Part shown: positions 18,301 to 26,528 of the stretch, in pieces
How positions within the stretch are numbered: position 1 is the stretch's first letter
How the letters are laid out: the number at the start of each line of letters is the position of its first letter
Assembly (NCBI GenBank): GCA_046329585.1
Contig: JAXLUI010000002.1
Location: forward strand, 1,488,001-1,552,000
DNA length: 64,000 nt
Reading direction: 5' to 3'
Source: DLKC01 sp002478885
Lineage (GTDB): Bacteria > Bacteroidota > Bacteroidia > Chitinophagales > Chitinophagaceae
Notes under the pieces: model-generated
The model's input: the letters and a program-made list of their open reading frames with translations, nothing else
Databases searched by the model: none
What the model was told of the DNA's origin: nothing
Program-made: the position numbers and the translations under genes

Positions 18301-19035
18301 TTCCCGGCGGGCGAAAACTATTTCACCAGTGTGAATGCCACGGCCTATACCCTGAAAACCTATACCACCAATGCCATACAAGGCAACCCTTCTGTCGCTT
18401 TCAGGATTGTATTCAAAGCAGACCCTTTTGTGGTGGATGCAGGTCTCGCTGTCGACGATATCTCACTGGCAGGCCCAAGCAATGTGGTGCTGCCCGTTAC
18501 CATCATTTCACTAACCGGAATTAACCAGGGTGGCAATAACCTGTTGAACTGGAAATCTGCCACCGAACAAAACAGCTCGCAGTATGAAGTAGAACGCAGT
18601 TTTGACGGCGCCCGCTTTGACAAGATTGGCGCAGTTAAATCGATGAACAATGCCACCGGTGCAGCTTACCAATACCGTGACGACATCAGCCACACTTACG
18701 TTAACAATTTCTATTACAGGCTTAAGCTGGTTGACAAAGATGGCCGCTATAATTATTCCAACGTGGTGTCGGTCAACGTAAGAGGTCGGGAAGAAAAAAT
18801 AACCGTACTCGGCAACCTTACCAATGCCTATATAAACATTGTTACACCGGCATCGTTGCTGCAGAAACCTTTGCAGGCAGAGATATACAGCATGAGCGGA
18901 GCGCTGGTAAAACGCATGACGATCAAAGCTGTTTCTTCTGTTGAATATGTCGATAAGCTTGCGGCAGGCAGGTACAGTATCCGTTTCATCCAGGATGGAA
19001 AAGCCATACAAACCGCACAGTTTGTAAAACAATAA
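15319..19035 (+). CDS. Large secreted BNR/VPS10-like propeller protein with PKD and T9SS type A signal
   Basis: A 1238-residue exported protein. Residues 5-24 form a hydrophobic signal segment. Residues about 95-790 contain repeated BNR-type blades (GIFKSADAGSTWALLP; GVFRSKDQGASWEKV; LFKTTNGGTSWTQIS) like those of sialidase and VPS10 propellers. A PKD domain follows around 790-870 (QWDLNGDGSFDNSTQNPSFTY has the PKD strand order), then a jelly-roll-like module. The last 75 residues have the beta-strand pattern of a T9SS type A sorting domain (LQAEIYSMSGALVKRM, AAGRYSIRFIQ). Without the sialidase Arg triad in view I would not call it a sialidase; exo-xyloglucanase and peptidase-linked propellers share these blades. 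Ends at a strong terminator. Confidence 0.8.
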   Translation: MRKLLPVAALLMLAAITGGAVVLYQRYEQADQENEKRMMLTGENEGSGKYDKQYMLEEMYKQWEQMMRDPATGKVPRDKLFAAWQYTKMMQEKQSHAPGVSGLVWVNRGPTNVGGRTRTIMISPGDATGNTGFAGSVGGGLWKSTNLKSTTPSWQPVNDFLATLSISSLTYDPVNTNTYYAGTGEGFGNSDAASGMGIFKSADAGSTWALLPATMTNDFSTVSKVIVTSLGHVYAATNTGVFRSKDQGASWEKVLVGHFGDIEVTTAGTFFASGFNGNNNLSKSTTGDLGSWTNLCTASVGLPSTGISRIETAVAPSDANQVYTAFFMDTTVIGTGVTKKMAIYSSTNNGVSFSRVGRPKDIDGGITPYDYTNTQGWYDLILKVDPTNSKAVYTGGVNLFKTTNGGTSWTQISHWYGGFNKQYVHADQHGIEFEGTNGAVAYFTNDGGIFQTKNGSVAIPVITEINTSYTVTQFYATAGHPDAISNYFLAGAQDNGTQKFTLPGLAATVDASGGDGAYCNIDEADPTYQFTQYVYNNYYRSNNGGESFDDAVTVPSTIQNTGRFINPSDFDENTQTLYAATNTGQYLRWTTATTSSTFKQVNVTGFAGQVSAVTASKVTPDLVYFGSGFGQIISVASASTVASPASPKILGTPVSAYVNCIWEDPANGDHLVIVYTNYGIKNIWETSNATSATPTWTAKDGDLPDMPVYWVLPSPTDSKTVLVATELGVYSTSNFDNAAPSWTPSSVGMANVRVTQIKLRPSDNMVYASTHGRGLFTTDFFASPIPAFTANTTAGYTGKAISYSDQSLKASSWQWDLNGDGSFDNSTQNPSFTYYNPGVYNVKLRINNDPSKEKTIPVTILPDKGTPYTTANGGDFETNPNDFAADHTGTSSFYRGNSAQPGKDGTNSGSFAWVIDPDNATYASNSTAYLYSPSYNCTATGNYTFSFYAKYAVENTWDGFRVEYSVDKGSNWQILGNVVQANWYDYSNTTTDRPFPAGENYFTSVNATAYTLKTYTTNAIQGNPSVAFRIVFKADPFVVDAGLAVDDISLAGPSNVVLPVTIISLTGINQGGNNLLNWKSATEQNSSQYEVERSFDGARFDKIGAVKSMNNATGAAYQYRDDISHTYVNNFYYRLKLVDKDGRYNYSNVVSVNVRGREEKITVLGNLTNAYINIVTPASLLQKPLQAEIYSMSGALVKRMTIKAVSSVEYVDKLAAGRYSIRFIQDGKAIQTAQFVKQ

Positions 19036-19053
19036 TTATAACAGTACTTATAT

Positions 19054-19085
19054 AAAAGGGTCACCTGAAAAGTGACCCTTTTTTT
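19054..19085 (+). terminator. Rho-independent terminator after the BNR propeller gene
   Basis: AAAAGGGTCAC at 19054-19064 pairs with GTGACCCTTTT at 19072-19082 around a 7 nt loop; the downstream T run completes it. It starts 18 bp after the stop codon. Confidence 0.9.
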
Positions 19086-19108
19086 ATGTAGCCGGAGATC
19101 GCACTTAT

Positions 19109-19165
19109 AGCAGCTTCGCTGTGCCATAGTGCCGGCTTATCGGGGCATCCCTAATTTGTGCCCAT
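19109..19165 (+). repeat. Second repeat family, copy a (GTGCCGGCTTA type)
   Basis: The segment GTGCCGGCTTATCGGGGCA is followed by TTTGTGC. It resembles stretches at 25253, 30475 and 58148. It begins about 90 bp after the stop codon of the gene upstream, past its terminator. Confidence 0.45.
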
Positions 19166-19349
19166 TGCTATACTCACCAACCCCGCCCGGCAGCATACGG
19201 ACAATAATAAACTGCCTGGCGCATTTATTTCATCAACGCCATATTATTCAACGTTGCCAGGATTTCGCATGCTGACCTTACCGATTTTTTTGATAAATTG
19301 AGCAGCCTATAGCGGATAAGCCTGCGGTAATAAAAAAGAGTGAGCATCA

Positions 19350-19656
19350 TCGATTTCAGAAATCGTTTACGAAAGGTTGTTACTATTACCGTATTGCTTC
19401 TTTCAAGAAGGGAACAGGTTTGTTGCCGTGGTGCCGTATAAGCAGGAACCTGGTGCACGTAAAGGTTTGTTTGATGCAAGCCCATGAATTCGACTATATG
19501 ATGAGGGGAAAAATGCAATACAGCATAGAAGGAAAAACGTACCTGCTCGAACCCGGTGACTCATTTTATTATAATGCCCGGCAACCCCACCTCAGCAAAT
19601 GCCTTGGTAAAGAAGCCTGTGAAATGCTCGTAATTTATTTCTTTGACGAGGCGTAA
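19350..19656 (+). pseudogene. Remnant of a cupin-sensor protein (probably an HTH-cupin regulator)
   Basis: From about 19473 one frame reads HEFDYMMRGKMQYSIEG, then LEPGDSFYYN and QPHLSKC, ending at 19656. This is the second half of a cupin_2 barrel as found at the C-terminus of XRE-family regulators, with the metal or ligand histidines in place. Just upstream a different frame (about 19402-19475) reads QEGNRFVAVVPYKQEPGARK, which fits the missing first cupin strands and meets a stop right where the other frame takes over. That looks like a frameshift. Further upstream the frames are full of stops and no helix-turn-helix is present. A functional small cupin starting at a TTG near 19420 cannot be excluded. 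Confidence 0.55.
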
Positions 19657-19671
19657 CTACCACCCCGAAAC

Positions 19672-19713
19672 ACGAAGGATGAACGAAGGATGAACGAAGG
19701 ATGAACGAAGGAT
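19672..19713. repeat. 11-bp tandem repeat GAACGAAGGAT, nearly four units
   Basis: Three perfect units (19681-19691, 19692-19702, 19703-19713) are preceded by a 9 bp partial unit (19672-19680). It begins 15 bp after the cupin remnant. The rest of the gap to 20169 holds repeat copy 7 and a promoter candidate; no gene is visible. Confidence 0.9.
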
Positions 19714-19948
19714 CCACTAGTTATCTACCGGGCATATGCCGGGTATTTACCGCTTTGCTGCGGCTAAAACCAACAGCAAGCAGCAATTTTTTACCGGTGG
19801 CCTTATAGAAAGAGCCGATGATCTGAAAGAGCCACATGTTTACTAATATTAAACTTTAACTGTTGCCGCTTGCATTGTTGATATGACAATAATACAACAG
19901 CGCTGATAAGAAGTGCTCACCTGTATTGCACCGAATGAAGATATGGAT

Positions 19949-19998
19949 GTACAAGCGTGCGACGCAACTATTGCTGCTATTGAGTTACAGGTGCCGGG
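19949..19998 (+). repeat. Dispersed repeat copy 7 (full length) flanked by an 8-bp inverted repeat
   Basis: GTACAAGC, core at 19957-19968, tail ending in GTGCCGGG. CACCTGTA at 19918-19925 is the exact reverse complement of TACAGGTG at 19986-19993, so most of the element could sit in one large stem-loop. It lies 202 bp before the SusC start and has the same orientation. Confidence 0.85.
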
Positions 19999-20138
19999 AT
20001 AAAAATCAGATTTCCTCCTTAATAAAATAAATCCGGTTACATGTTAAGGTAATCTTACCAAATTACCAGTTACACTAAGTTTACAATTACTTTACAGTTT
20101 CTTAATCCGCCCCCAAGCCAGCTAACCGATACCCTGGG

Positions 20139-20146
20139 TAGTTTTG
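20139..20146 (+). promoter_or_regulatory. Candidate -7 element for the first susC gene
   Basis: TAGTTTTG fits TAnnTTTG exactly and ends 23 bp before the ATG at 20170. No clear -33 TTTG is present at the right distance, so an activator or alternative sigma factor may be needed. Confidence 0.4.
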
Positions 20147-20169
20147 TCGCCACAAACCAAATTAACATT

Positions 20170-23100
20170 ATGAAGCTAAAACTGACATTCGCATGGAAGG
20201 GAACCATGTTTTTATGCGTTGCCCTTTTCCTGTTTGTGTTCTCCTATGCACAGAACATACAGCTGAAAGGTCACATCAGCGATGCAGGAAGTAAAAAATC
20301 AGTCGCCGGTGCCACGGTAGAAAGCAGAAAGACCAGGGCAACCGTTGCGACCGATGCAGATGGTAATTTCACGATTTCATCGAGCAACGGGGATCAGCTT
20401 TTGGTAACATTCATTGGTTACCAGTCGCAGACTGTTACCGTAAAAGACGACGCTTTTCTCGAGATTGCCATGACTGCCGGTGACAACCAGTTAAATGATG
20501 TTGTTGTAACGGCGTTGGGAATAAAAAAGGAAACCAAAAGACTTGGCTACGCGGTGCAGGAAGTAAAGGGCGCCGATCTTTTGAAAGCGAGAGAATCGAA
20601 TCCAATCAATGGGTTGGTTGGCAAAGTAGCAGGATTGAATGTTGGTATAAACCAGGAAATGCTTTCATCGCCCACTGTGTTGTTGCGTGGTTCACCGCTC
20701 AACTTTTACGTGGTGGATGGTATACCCATCAATTCAGACACCTGGAATATCAGCCCAGACGATATTGAGACATACACGGTATTAAAAGGGCCCACGGCCG
20801 CAGCCTTATACGGAAGCCGTGGTATTAACGGAGCGATACTCATTACTACCAAACGCGGAAAAAAGAACAATAAAGGTTTTACTGTTGAAGTAAACAGCAG
20901 CACGCAGATCAATAAGGGCTTTATTGCCATTCCGAAAGTGCAGAACCAATATGGCGGCGGCGATTACCAGCAATATGCGTTTGGTGATTATAACAGTAAC
21001 GGTACGGGTTCTGGTGTTAACGACAAGGACTATGACGTTTGGGGGCCGTTGCTGGACGGCAGGTTACTGCCACAATATGATGGTGCTTATGACCCTACGA
21101 AAGAATATGTTACCACTTTTGCTAATGGTTCTTCTTATACCGGTCATATTGCGCCAACTCCATGGGTTGCACGTGGGAAGGACAACCTCCAGAATTTTCT
21201 TCAGGCTGGTTTATTGACTACCAACAACATCAATTTTTCTGCGGGCGGAGAACGTTCTAACCTGCGCATGTCGGTCTCCAATACGCACCAAACCGGTATT
21301 ACGCCGAACACCCAGCTGAACACGATTAACTTTAACGTGATGGAGAGTTATGATGTTACCGATAAGTTCAAGATCGAAGCAAACATCAACTATAACCACC
21401 AGTTTACACCCAATATACCCGATGCGGTTTACGGACCTAACAGTATTATCTACAACATTGATATCTGGACAGGTGCGGACTGGAATGTACTTGACCCGAA
21501 TATTGTAAATTACTGGCAGCCGGGTAAGGAAGGCATTCAGTCAAACTTTGTAGAATACAAACGTTACCATAACCCATATTTTATGAGTTATGAATGGCTG
21601 AGAGGCCACTACAAGAATGATCTATATGGATGGGCGGCATTCACTTACAAGTTCAATAAAAATGTCAACGTGATGTTGCGCTCCAACGTTACTACCTACA
21701 ACCTGTTGAGAACAGAGAAAATGCCCTTTTCGGCCCACCCTTACGGAGACGAACATAACCATGGCAACTACCGTGAAGACAGGCGTGATCTTTGGGAAAA
21801 CAACACCGACCTGATCGTTAGTTATAATAAAGAAAATCTTCTTAACAGCGGCTTTTCTGTAAATGCATTTGCCGGTGGAACAGCCCGCAACATGAAATTC
21901 AATTCAAGTTATACCAGCACCGATCAGCTGATCATACCCAATGTTTATACGTTTGCAAACACGCTGAAACCGATCCGTTCCTATTCTTACGCATCTGACC
22001 TGTTGCTGCTAAGTGCGTATTATTCGGTCGACCTTACTTATAAAAAGTATTTCACGGTTTCAACAACCGGCCGCGTGGATAAGACCTCGGCATTACCTTC
22101 CGATAAGAATTCGGCATTTTATCCCTCTGTTTCTTTAAGTTCTGTGTTGTCTGACTACATCACATTACCAAAGGCGATCTCATTCCTGAAAGTAAGAGCG
22201 AGTTACGCGAATGTAAAAGGTGGCGGAACGAATGCCTATGTGGGCACCTCCTTCCAAAGCCTTGGTACCGGCAGCCCGATTGGGTATGGCAACAATTATT
22301 ACACGCCTTATGATGGCCCCAACTATGGGCTATCAACACCTCCCTATGCAACTTATCCAGGTTATAATAACCAGACGGAGGCCAACTCTCCCAACTACGT
22401 AATCAATGCGAATATTAAACCGTCATCGCGTAGTAACGCAGAAGCTGGTTTTGATATAAGGTTTTTGAACAACCGGTTGGGCCTGAGTGCAACTTACTTT
22501 GAGTATAAAGATGGACCGAACATCTCGAACCAGTATATTTCAGAAACCAGTGGCCTGGATTATTTCACCACAAACGGAGGTACAACAAAGAGAACCGGTG
22601 GAGAGATCTCATTGACCGGAAGACCTATACAGTCAAAGAGCGGTTTGAACTGGGACGTGCTTGTCAACTGGTCAACTTACAAGGAAGTATTTACCGGTTT
22701 TGCGGGTGGTGTAACTGAAGTAGATAACGGAACCGGTTACCCTTACCATATAGGCGACCGCGTTGATAAGCTTTTTGGCTATGCTGAAGCGCTTACGCCC
22801 GATGGCAAAGTGATTCATGATGAATCAGGTTATCCCGTGTACCTGCCCAAAGATCAATATCTCGGTCATGCCGATCCAGATTGGTCATGGGGTATCAACA
22901 ACAAGTTTACTTACAAGTCATTCAGCCTTTCTTTCCAGTTTGACGGAATGGTTGGTGGAAAAATCCAGGACCGTGTGTTGCGTAAACTAACCGAAGGTGG
23001 CCGTGGTGCCAACACGAATGAAGGAGCTATTGGCGAGGCCCGTTTATACGAGTCTGAGCATTGGGGCGATGAGGGATATTCAGGCGCTTATCACGCTGAT

Positions 23101-23544
23101 GGCACCCCTATTCTTGGTGGCGATGGCGTGCAGGTTGTTGGTGGTTCAGGACAGATTCAGTATGACCCTGTAACCGGCGTAATCACGAACTATAAAGACC
23201 TGCAGTTTACAGCCAATAAAACAGCTACAGCATGGGTGCAGAGTTATGTAAGCAATTTCTATAACGATCCGCAGCACACGATGGTAAGCAAGACTTACGC
23301 CAAACTGCGTGAACTCGTGATCACTTATTCAATGCCTTACAAGATGCTGGAAAAAACTTTCATCAGCCGTGTTGATATTTCGCTGGTAGGAAGAAACCTT
23401 TTATACTTCTTTCCAAAAGCCTTTCATGATATCGATGTGGATCAGTATCCCGGTCGCACTATTTTTGGCAGCTCTCAAAGAGAATACGACTTACAAACGC
23501 CTACAACAAGAAGTTACGGCATCAACATTAATGTAGTATTCTAA
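20170..23544 (+). CDS. SusC/RagA-type TonB-dependent outer-membrane transporter
   Basis: A 1124-residue receptor. Signal peptide 1-27 (FVFSYAQ). Residues about 30-100 form the carboxypeptidase-D regulatory-like extension (GHISDAGSKKSVAGATV, then DADGNFTI). The plug domain is about 105-225 (DVVVTALGIKKETKRLGY; LYGSRGINGAILITTK), followed by the 22-stranded barrel to a C-terminal aromatic strand (YGININVVF). It would bring a substrate across the outer membrane using TonB energy, together with the SusD lipoprotein 48 bp downstream. Downstream genes are phosphonate enzymes rather than glycosidases, which suggests a phosphonate-bearing substrate (inference). The -7 element at 20139 supports this start. 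Confidence 0.93.
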   Translation: MKLKLTFAWKGTMFLCVALFLFVFSYAQNIQLKGHISDAGSKKSVAGATVESRKTRATVATDADGNFTISSSNGDQLLVTFIGYQSQTVTVKDDAFLEIAMTAGDNQLNDVVVTALGIKKETKRLGYAVQEVKGADLLKARESNPINGLVGKVAGLNVGINQEMLSSPTVLLRGSPLNFYVVDGIPINSDTWNISPDDIETYTVLKGPTAAALYGSRGINGAILITTKRGKKNNKGFTVEVNSSTQINKGFIAIPKVQNQYGGGDYQQYAFGDYNSNGTGSGVNDKDYDVWGPLLDGRLLPQYDGAYDPTKEYVTTFANGSSYTGHIAPTPWVARGKDNLQNFLQAGLLTTNNINFSAGGERSNLRMSVSNTHQTGITPNTQLNTINFNVMESYDVTDKFKIEANINYNHQFTPNIPDAVYGPNSIIYNIDIWTGADWNVLDPNIVNYWQPGKEGIQSNFVEYKRYHNPYFMSYEWLRGHYKNDLYGWAAFTYKFNKNVNVMLRSNVTTYNLLRTEKMPFSAHPYGDEHNHGNYREDRRDLWENNTDLIVSYNKENLLNSGFSVNAFAGGTARNMKFNSSYTSTDQLIIPNVYTFANTLKPIRSYSYASDLLLLSAYYSVDLTYKKYFTVSTTGRVDKTSALPSDKNSAFYPSVSLSSVLSDYITLPKAISFLKVRASYANVKGGGTNAYVGTSFQSLGTGSPIGYGNNYYTPYDGPNYGLSTPPYATYPGYNNQTEANSPNYVINANIKPSSRSNAEAGFDIRFLNNRLGLSATYFEYKDGPNISNQYISETSGLDYFTTNGGTTKRTGGEISLTGRPIQSKSGLNWDVLVNWSTYKEVFTGFAGGVTEVDNGTGYPYHIGDRVDKLFGYAEALTPDGKVIHDESGYPVYLPKDQYLGHADPDWSWGINNKFTYKSFSLSFQFDGMVGGKIQDRVLRKLTEGGRGANTNEGAIGEARLYESEHWGDEGYSGAYHADGTPILGGDGVQVVGGSGQIQYDPVTGVITNYKDLQFTANKTATAWVQSYVSNFYNDPQHTMVSKTYAKLRELVITYSMPYKMLEKTFISRVDISLVGRNLLYFFPKAFHDIDVDQYPGRTIFGSSQREYDLQTPTTRSYGININVVF

Positions 23545-23592
23545 ATCAATTTGCCGTTTTGCCAATTCAATAAAAGCGAAAAAATTAATTAT

Positions 23593-25176
23593 ATGAAATC
23601 ATTAAAAGTTCCAGTTATACTCCTGCTTTCTGCCGTGATCTTCATTACCGGCTGTTCCAAAAAGTTTGAGGACTATTCCCGCAACGGCAACCTGCCCCTG
23701 CAGGTTCCGCCAAGCCTTATTTTGCCCACCATATTAAACGACATGGTGGTGTATCCAGGTGGCGATGAAGATAAGAACAGCCAGTTCATCGTTTCCAACT
23801 ACGACTACTACGGATTGAATGAATACTGGAGCGGCAGTGCCGGTCTTAACTACAGTACTTTAACAAATGTGTTGTCGATGGAAGCCGAAGCAAGAAGGTT
23901 GAATGGCACTGACAATAATCCCTATCATGCACTTGGCCTTTTCTTCCGCGCTTATTTCTTTGTGAACATGAGCGAGAAAGTGGGTGACCTGCCAATGACG
24001 GAAGCCCTGCAGGGTCTCGAAAACACTTCACCAAAGTATGATGCGCAAAAAGATATTTTCAAACAATCACTGTTATGGCTCGATTCTGCCAATACGATGC
24101 TTGCAGGATTTCTTGACAATGGCTTCCTGGAATTTTCAGGGGACTTCTATTACAAGGAAAGACTTGACAACCCGCTGAATGGTTCCAATGGCCGTGATGC
24201 CCTGGTAGTATGGCAGAAGGCAGTAAACTCCTACAAACTCCGTTTGTTGATAGAATTGAGTCATCATACCGATGATGCAGACCTTAACGTCAAGCAACAG
24301 TTTGCCACGATTTTCAACGATCCTGACAAATACCCGGTGTTTACCAGCAACGACGACAACCTGCAGTATGTTTATAACAGTGCTTACAACTATTACCCGG
24401 ACAATCCGCAGAATTATGGCAATAATGCGGGCCGTTTGAATATTGCCGCGACATTGCTGAACAATTTGAGCAAGCTGCACGATATCCGCGCAATGGTGCT
24501 TGCAGAACCTGCACGTGGGCTCGGCTTCAGCGACACTTCTTACAGTTCGTATGTGGGCGGAAATTCCGGTGATGACGTTAGTACGCTTGCCGCACTATCA
24601 GGCTCCGATAAATTATCGCTTTACAATTACCACCACTTCTATTCAACTTATACAGCAGAGCCAACACTCATTTTGAGTTATCCCGAGGTTTGCTTTAGCA
24701 TAGCAGAAGCCATTAACCGCGGCTGGATAACCGGTGATGCCAACACCTGGTACCAAAATGGCGTAAAAGCAATGTGGGCTTTCTACGGCATCACTGATGG
24801 TGACAACACTGTATACCTGCAAAAAGCTGACGGTACGCCGACCACTTATACCGTTCATTTCTCTTTTGCTGATTACTTTAACCAATCACTTGTAAAGTAC
24901 AAAGGCAATAACGCCGACGGCCTGAACCAGATACTGCTGCAGAAATATCTTGCCTATGCACGTAATTCGGGCAGGCAGGCATATTACCAATGGCGCAGAA
25001 CCGGTATCCCAGCCTTTAGCGCAGGCCCCGGCTCTGGCAACGGTGGTATTATTCCAAAACGTTTCCAATACCCAACCAATGAGGCAACGGCAAACGGCAC
25101 AAACCTTGGAGCAGCACTGGCGAGCCAATATGGCGGACAGGATGATATCAACGGAATCATGTGGCTTATAAAATAA
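23593..25176 (+). CDS. SusD/RagB outer-membrane nutrient-binding lipoprotein (SusD-like_2 type)
   Basis: A 527-residue lipoprotein, taking the ATG at 23593 that begins MKSLKVPVILLL; this gives a proper signal with lipobox ITGC near residue 19. An upstream ATG at 23551 would put 14 charged residues ahead of it and is less likely. The helical TPR-like core and the late motif SIAEAINRGWI fit the SusD-like_2 branch, in which many members work with SusC on non-starch substrates. It caps the SusC barrel at the cell surface and binds the incoming molecule. Binding residues cannot be assigned. Confidence 0.9.
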   Translation: MKSLKVPVILLLSAVIFITGCSKKFEDYSRNGNLPLQVPPSLILPTILNDMVVYPGGDEDKNSQFIVSNYDYYGLNEYWSGSAGLNYSTLTNVLSMEAEARRLNGTDNNPYHALGLFFRAYFFVNMSEKVGDLPMTEALQGLENTSPKYDAQKDIFKQSLLWLDSANTMLAGFLDNGFLEFSGDFYYKERLDNPLNGSNGRDALVVWQKAVNSYKLRLLIELSHHTDDADLNVKQQFATIFNDPDKYPVFTSNDDNLQYVYNSAYNYYPDNPQNYGNNAGRLNIAATLLNNLSKLHDIRAMVLAEPARGLGFSDTSYSSYVGGNSGDDVSTLAALSGSDKLSLYNYHHFYSTYTAEPTLILSYPEVCFSIAEAINRGWITGDANTWYQNGVKAMWAFYGITDGDNTVYLQKADGTPTTYTVHFSFADYFNQSLVKYKGNNADGLNQILLQKYLAYARNSGRQAYYQWRRTGIPAFSAGPGSGNGGIIPKRFQYPTNEATANGTNLGAALASQYGGQDDINGIMWLIK

Positions 25177-25190
25177 TTTTCTTTACCTGT

Positions 25191-25225
25191 TATGAAAGCT
25201 GACAATTAAATTGTCAGCTTTCATA
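25191..25225 (+). terminator. Perfect 16-bp inverted repeat after SusD
   Basis: TATGAAAGCTGACAAT at 25191-25206 and its exact reverse complement at 25210-25225 are separated by 3 bp. It lies 14 bp after the SusD stop codon. The T-rich stretch behind it is weak (CCTTTT), so it may be a terminator, an RNA-stabilising hairpin, or an attenuator between importer and enzymes. Confidence 0.6.
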
Positions 25226-25235
25226 CCTTTTGGCA

Positions 25236-25295
25236 TTACAGGTTGCGATAAAGTGCCGGCTTACCCGGCATCGCTCTCTTTGTACAATTTTAGCC
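25236..25295 (+). repeat. Second repeat family, copy b
   Basis: AGTGCCGGCTTACCCGGCAT begins near 25252, with TGCCGG and CCGGCA able to pair around a 5 nt loop, followed by CTCTTTGTAC. It starts about 77 bp after the SusD stop codon; a full dispersed-repeat copy follows about 130 bp later. Confidence 0.5.
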
Positions 25296-25381
25296 CCCGG
25301 GAAAGCAATGAAGGAAAAGACTGAAGGAATACCCGAAATGCTAAAGCAACCTCGCACTTTCCTGTTGCGGGTTGAACTGCA

Positions 25382-25430
25382 GTACAAGTGTGCGACGCAA
25401 CGATGCTAAATAGCTTTCCCAGTGCCCGGC
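25382..25430 (+). repeat. Dispersed repeat copy 8 (full length)
   Basis: GTACAAGT, core at 25390-25401, tail ending in GTGCCCGG and an A run. It ends 16 bp before the start of the phosphatase-like gene and has the same orientation, so it lies in its leader. Confidence 0.85.
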
Positions 25431-25445
25431 TCCAAAAAAATAATC

Positions 25446-26522
25446 ATGAAAAAAACAACAACTTTCTTAAGCGCACTCTTATTTTTTTCGGTTGCTTTTG
25501 CACAGCATAAGACCGCAAACGTAATTATTGTAACACTCGACGGTATGCGCTGGCAGGAAGTATTTGGCGGCGCAGATGCCGCAATTATTGCCAACAAGAA
25601 TTTCACGTATGATTCGGAACAGGTTGTAAAAGATTTCTGGAACGATGATGTAAATGAACGCAGGAAAAAACTATTCCCGTTTTTCTGGAATACGATCGCG
25701 GCGAACGGGCAATTGTACGGCAACCGCAACAAAGGAAGTTTTGTAAACGTTGCAAACCCTTACCGGTTTTCGTACCCGGGGTACAACGAGATATTTACCG
25801 GCTACCCGGATACTGCGGTGAATTCGAATGACCACATTCCGAACAAAAATGAAAACGTGCTGGAATTCATCAATCAACAAAAAGGCTATAAAGCAAAAGT
25901 CGCTGCATTCAGCACATGGGATTGCTTTCCCTATATTCTCAATAAATGGCGTAACGGCATTTATGTAAACAGTGATGTGGACACGCTGAACTTTCCGGAT
26001 GCATCGTTGAAACTGATCAACGAAATGCAGTTTCTTACGTCGAAGCCAATTGGTGTAAGACCCGATGTGCTCACTTATTTTGCCGGCCGTGAATACTTAA
26101 AAACATACAAGCCAAGAGTTTTGTATATCGCCTTTGATGAAACCGATGATTTTGCACACGGGGGCGAGTATGATCAATACCTTAAAAGTGCACATGCAGA
26201 AGATGGCATGATCGCCGACCTCTGGAAATTGGTTCAGTCAATGCCTGAATACAAAGACAAAACAACTTTACTTGTACTATGCGATCATGGCCGTGGCGAT
26301 ACAATAAAAGAACAATGGACATCGCATGGCGAGGATGTGGAAGGCGCAGACCAGATATGGCTTGCAGCGATAGGCCCTGATTCAAAAGCGTTGGGGGAAC
26401 TGGTGAACAGCCAGCAGGTTTACCAGCGCCAGGTAGCTACTACAATCGCTGCGTTGCTAGGTTTTGATTTTAAACCCGCTCACCCGGTAATGCAGCCGGT
26501 AAGCGGCATCATTTCAAAATAG
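25446..26522 (+). CDS. Periplasmic alkaline-phosphatase-superfamily hydrolase
   Basis: A 358-residue protein with a signal peptide (MKKTTTFLSALLFFSVAFAQ). The start at 25446 is preferred over an ATG at 25422 because it puts the signal at the N-terminus. Metal-ligand motifs of the superfamily are visible: VIIVTLDGMRWQEVF near residue 30 (first Asp), FDETDDFAHGGEYD near 240 (Asp and His), LCDHGRGD near 285 (Asp-His), and TSHGEDVEGAD near 300 (His). Related enzymes include nucleotide pyrophosphatases, phosphonoacetate hydrolase and phosphodiesterases. The position between SusD and phosphonate genes suggests it frees a phosphonate or phosphate ester in the periplasm. The next gene begins 6 bp after its stop. 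Confidence 0.8.
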   Translation: MKKTTTFLSALLFFSVAFAQHKTANVIIVTLDGMRWQEVFGGADAAIIANKNFTYDSEQVVKDFWNDDVNERRKKLFPFFWNTIAANGQLYGNRNKGSFVNVANPYRFSYPGYNEIFTGYPDTAVNSNDHIPNKNENVLEFINQQKGYKAKVAAFSTWDCFPYILNKWRNGIYVNSDVDTLNFPDASLKLINEMQFLTSKPIGVRPDVLTYFAGREYLKTYKPRVLYIAFDETDDFAHGGEYDQYLKSAHAEDGMIADLWKLVQSMPEYKDKTTLLVLCDHGRGDTIKEQWTSHGEDVEGADQIWLAAIGPDSKALGELVNSQQVYQRQVATTIAALLGFDFKPAHPVMQPVSGIISK

Positions 26523-26528
26523 TGAATC

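Noticed and set aside
15319..19035. Calling the BNR propeller protein a sialidase.
   Set aside because: BNR blades occur in many propellers, and the sialidase arginine triad and nucleophile could not be identified.
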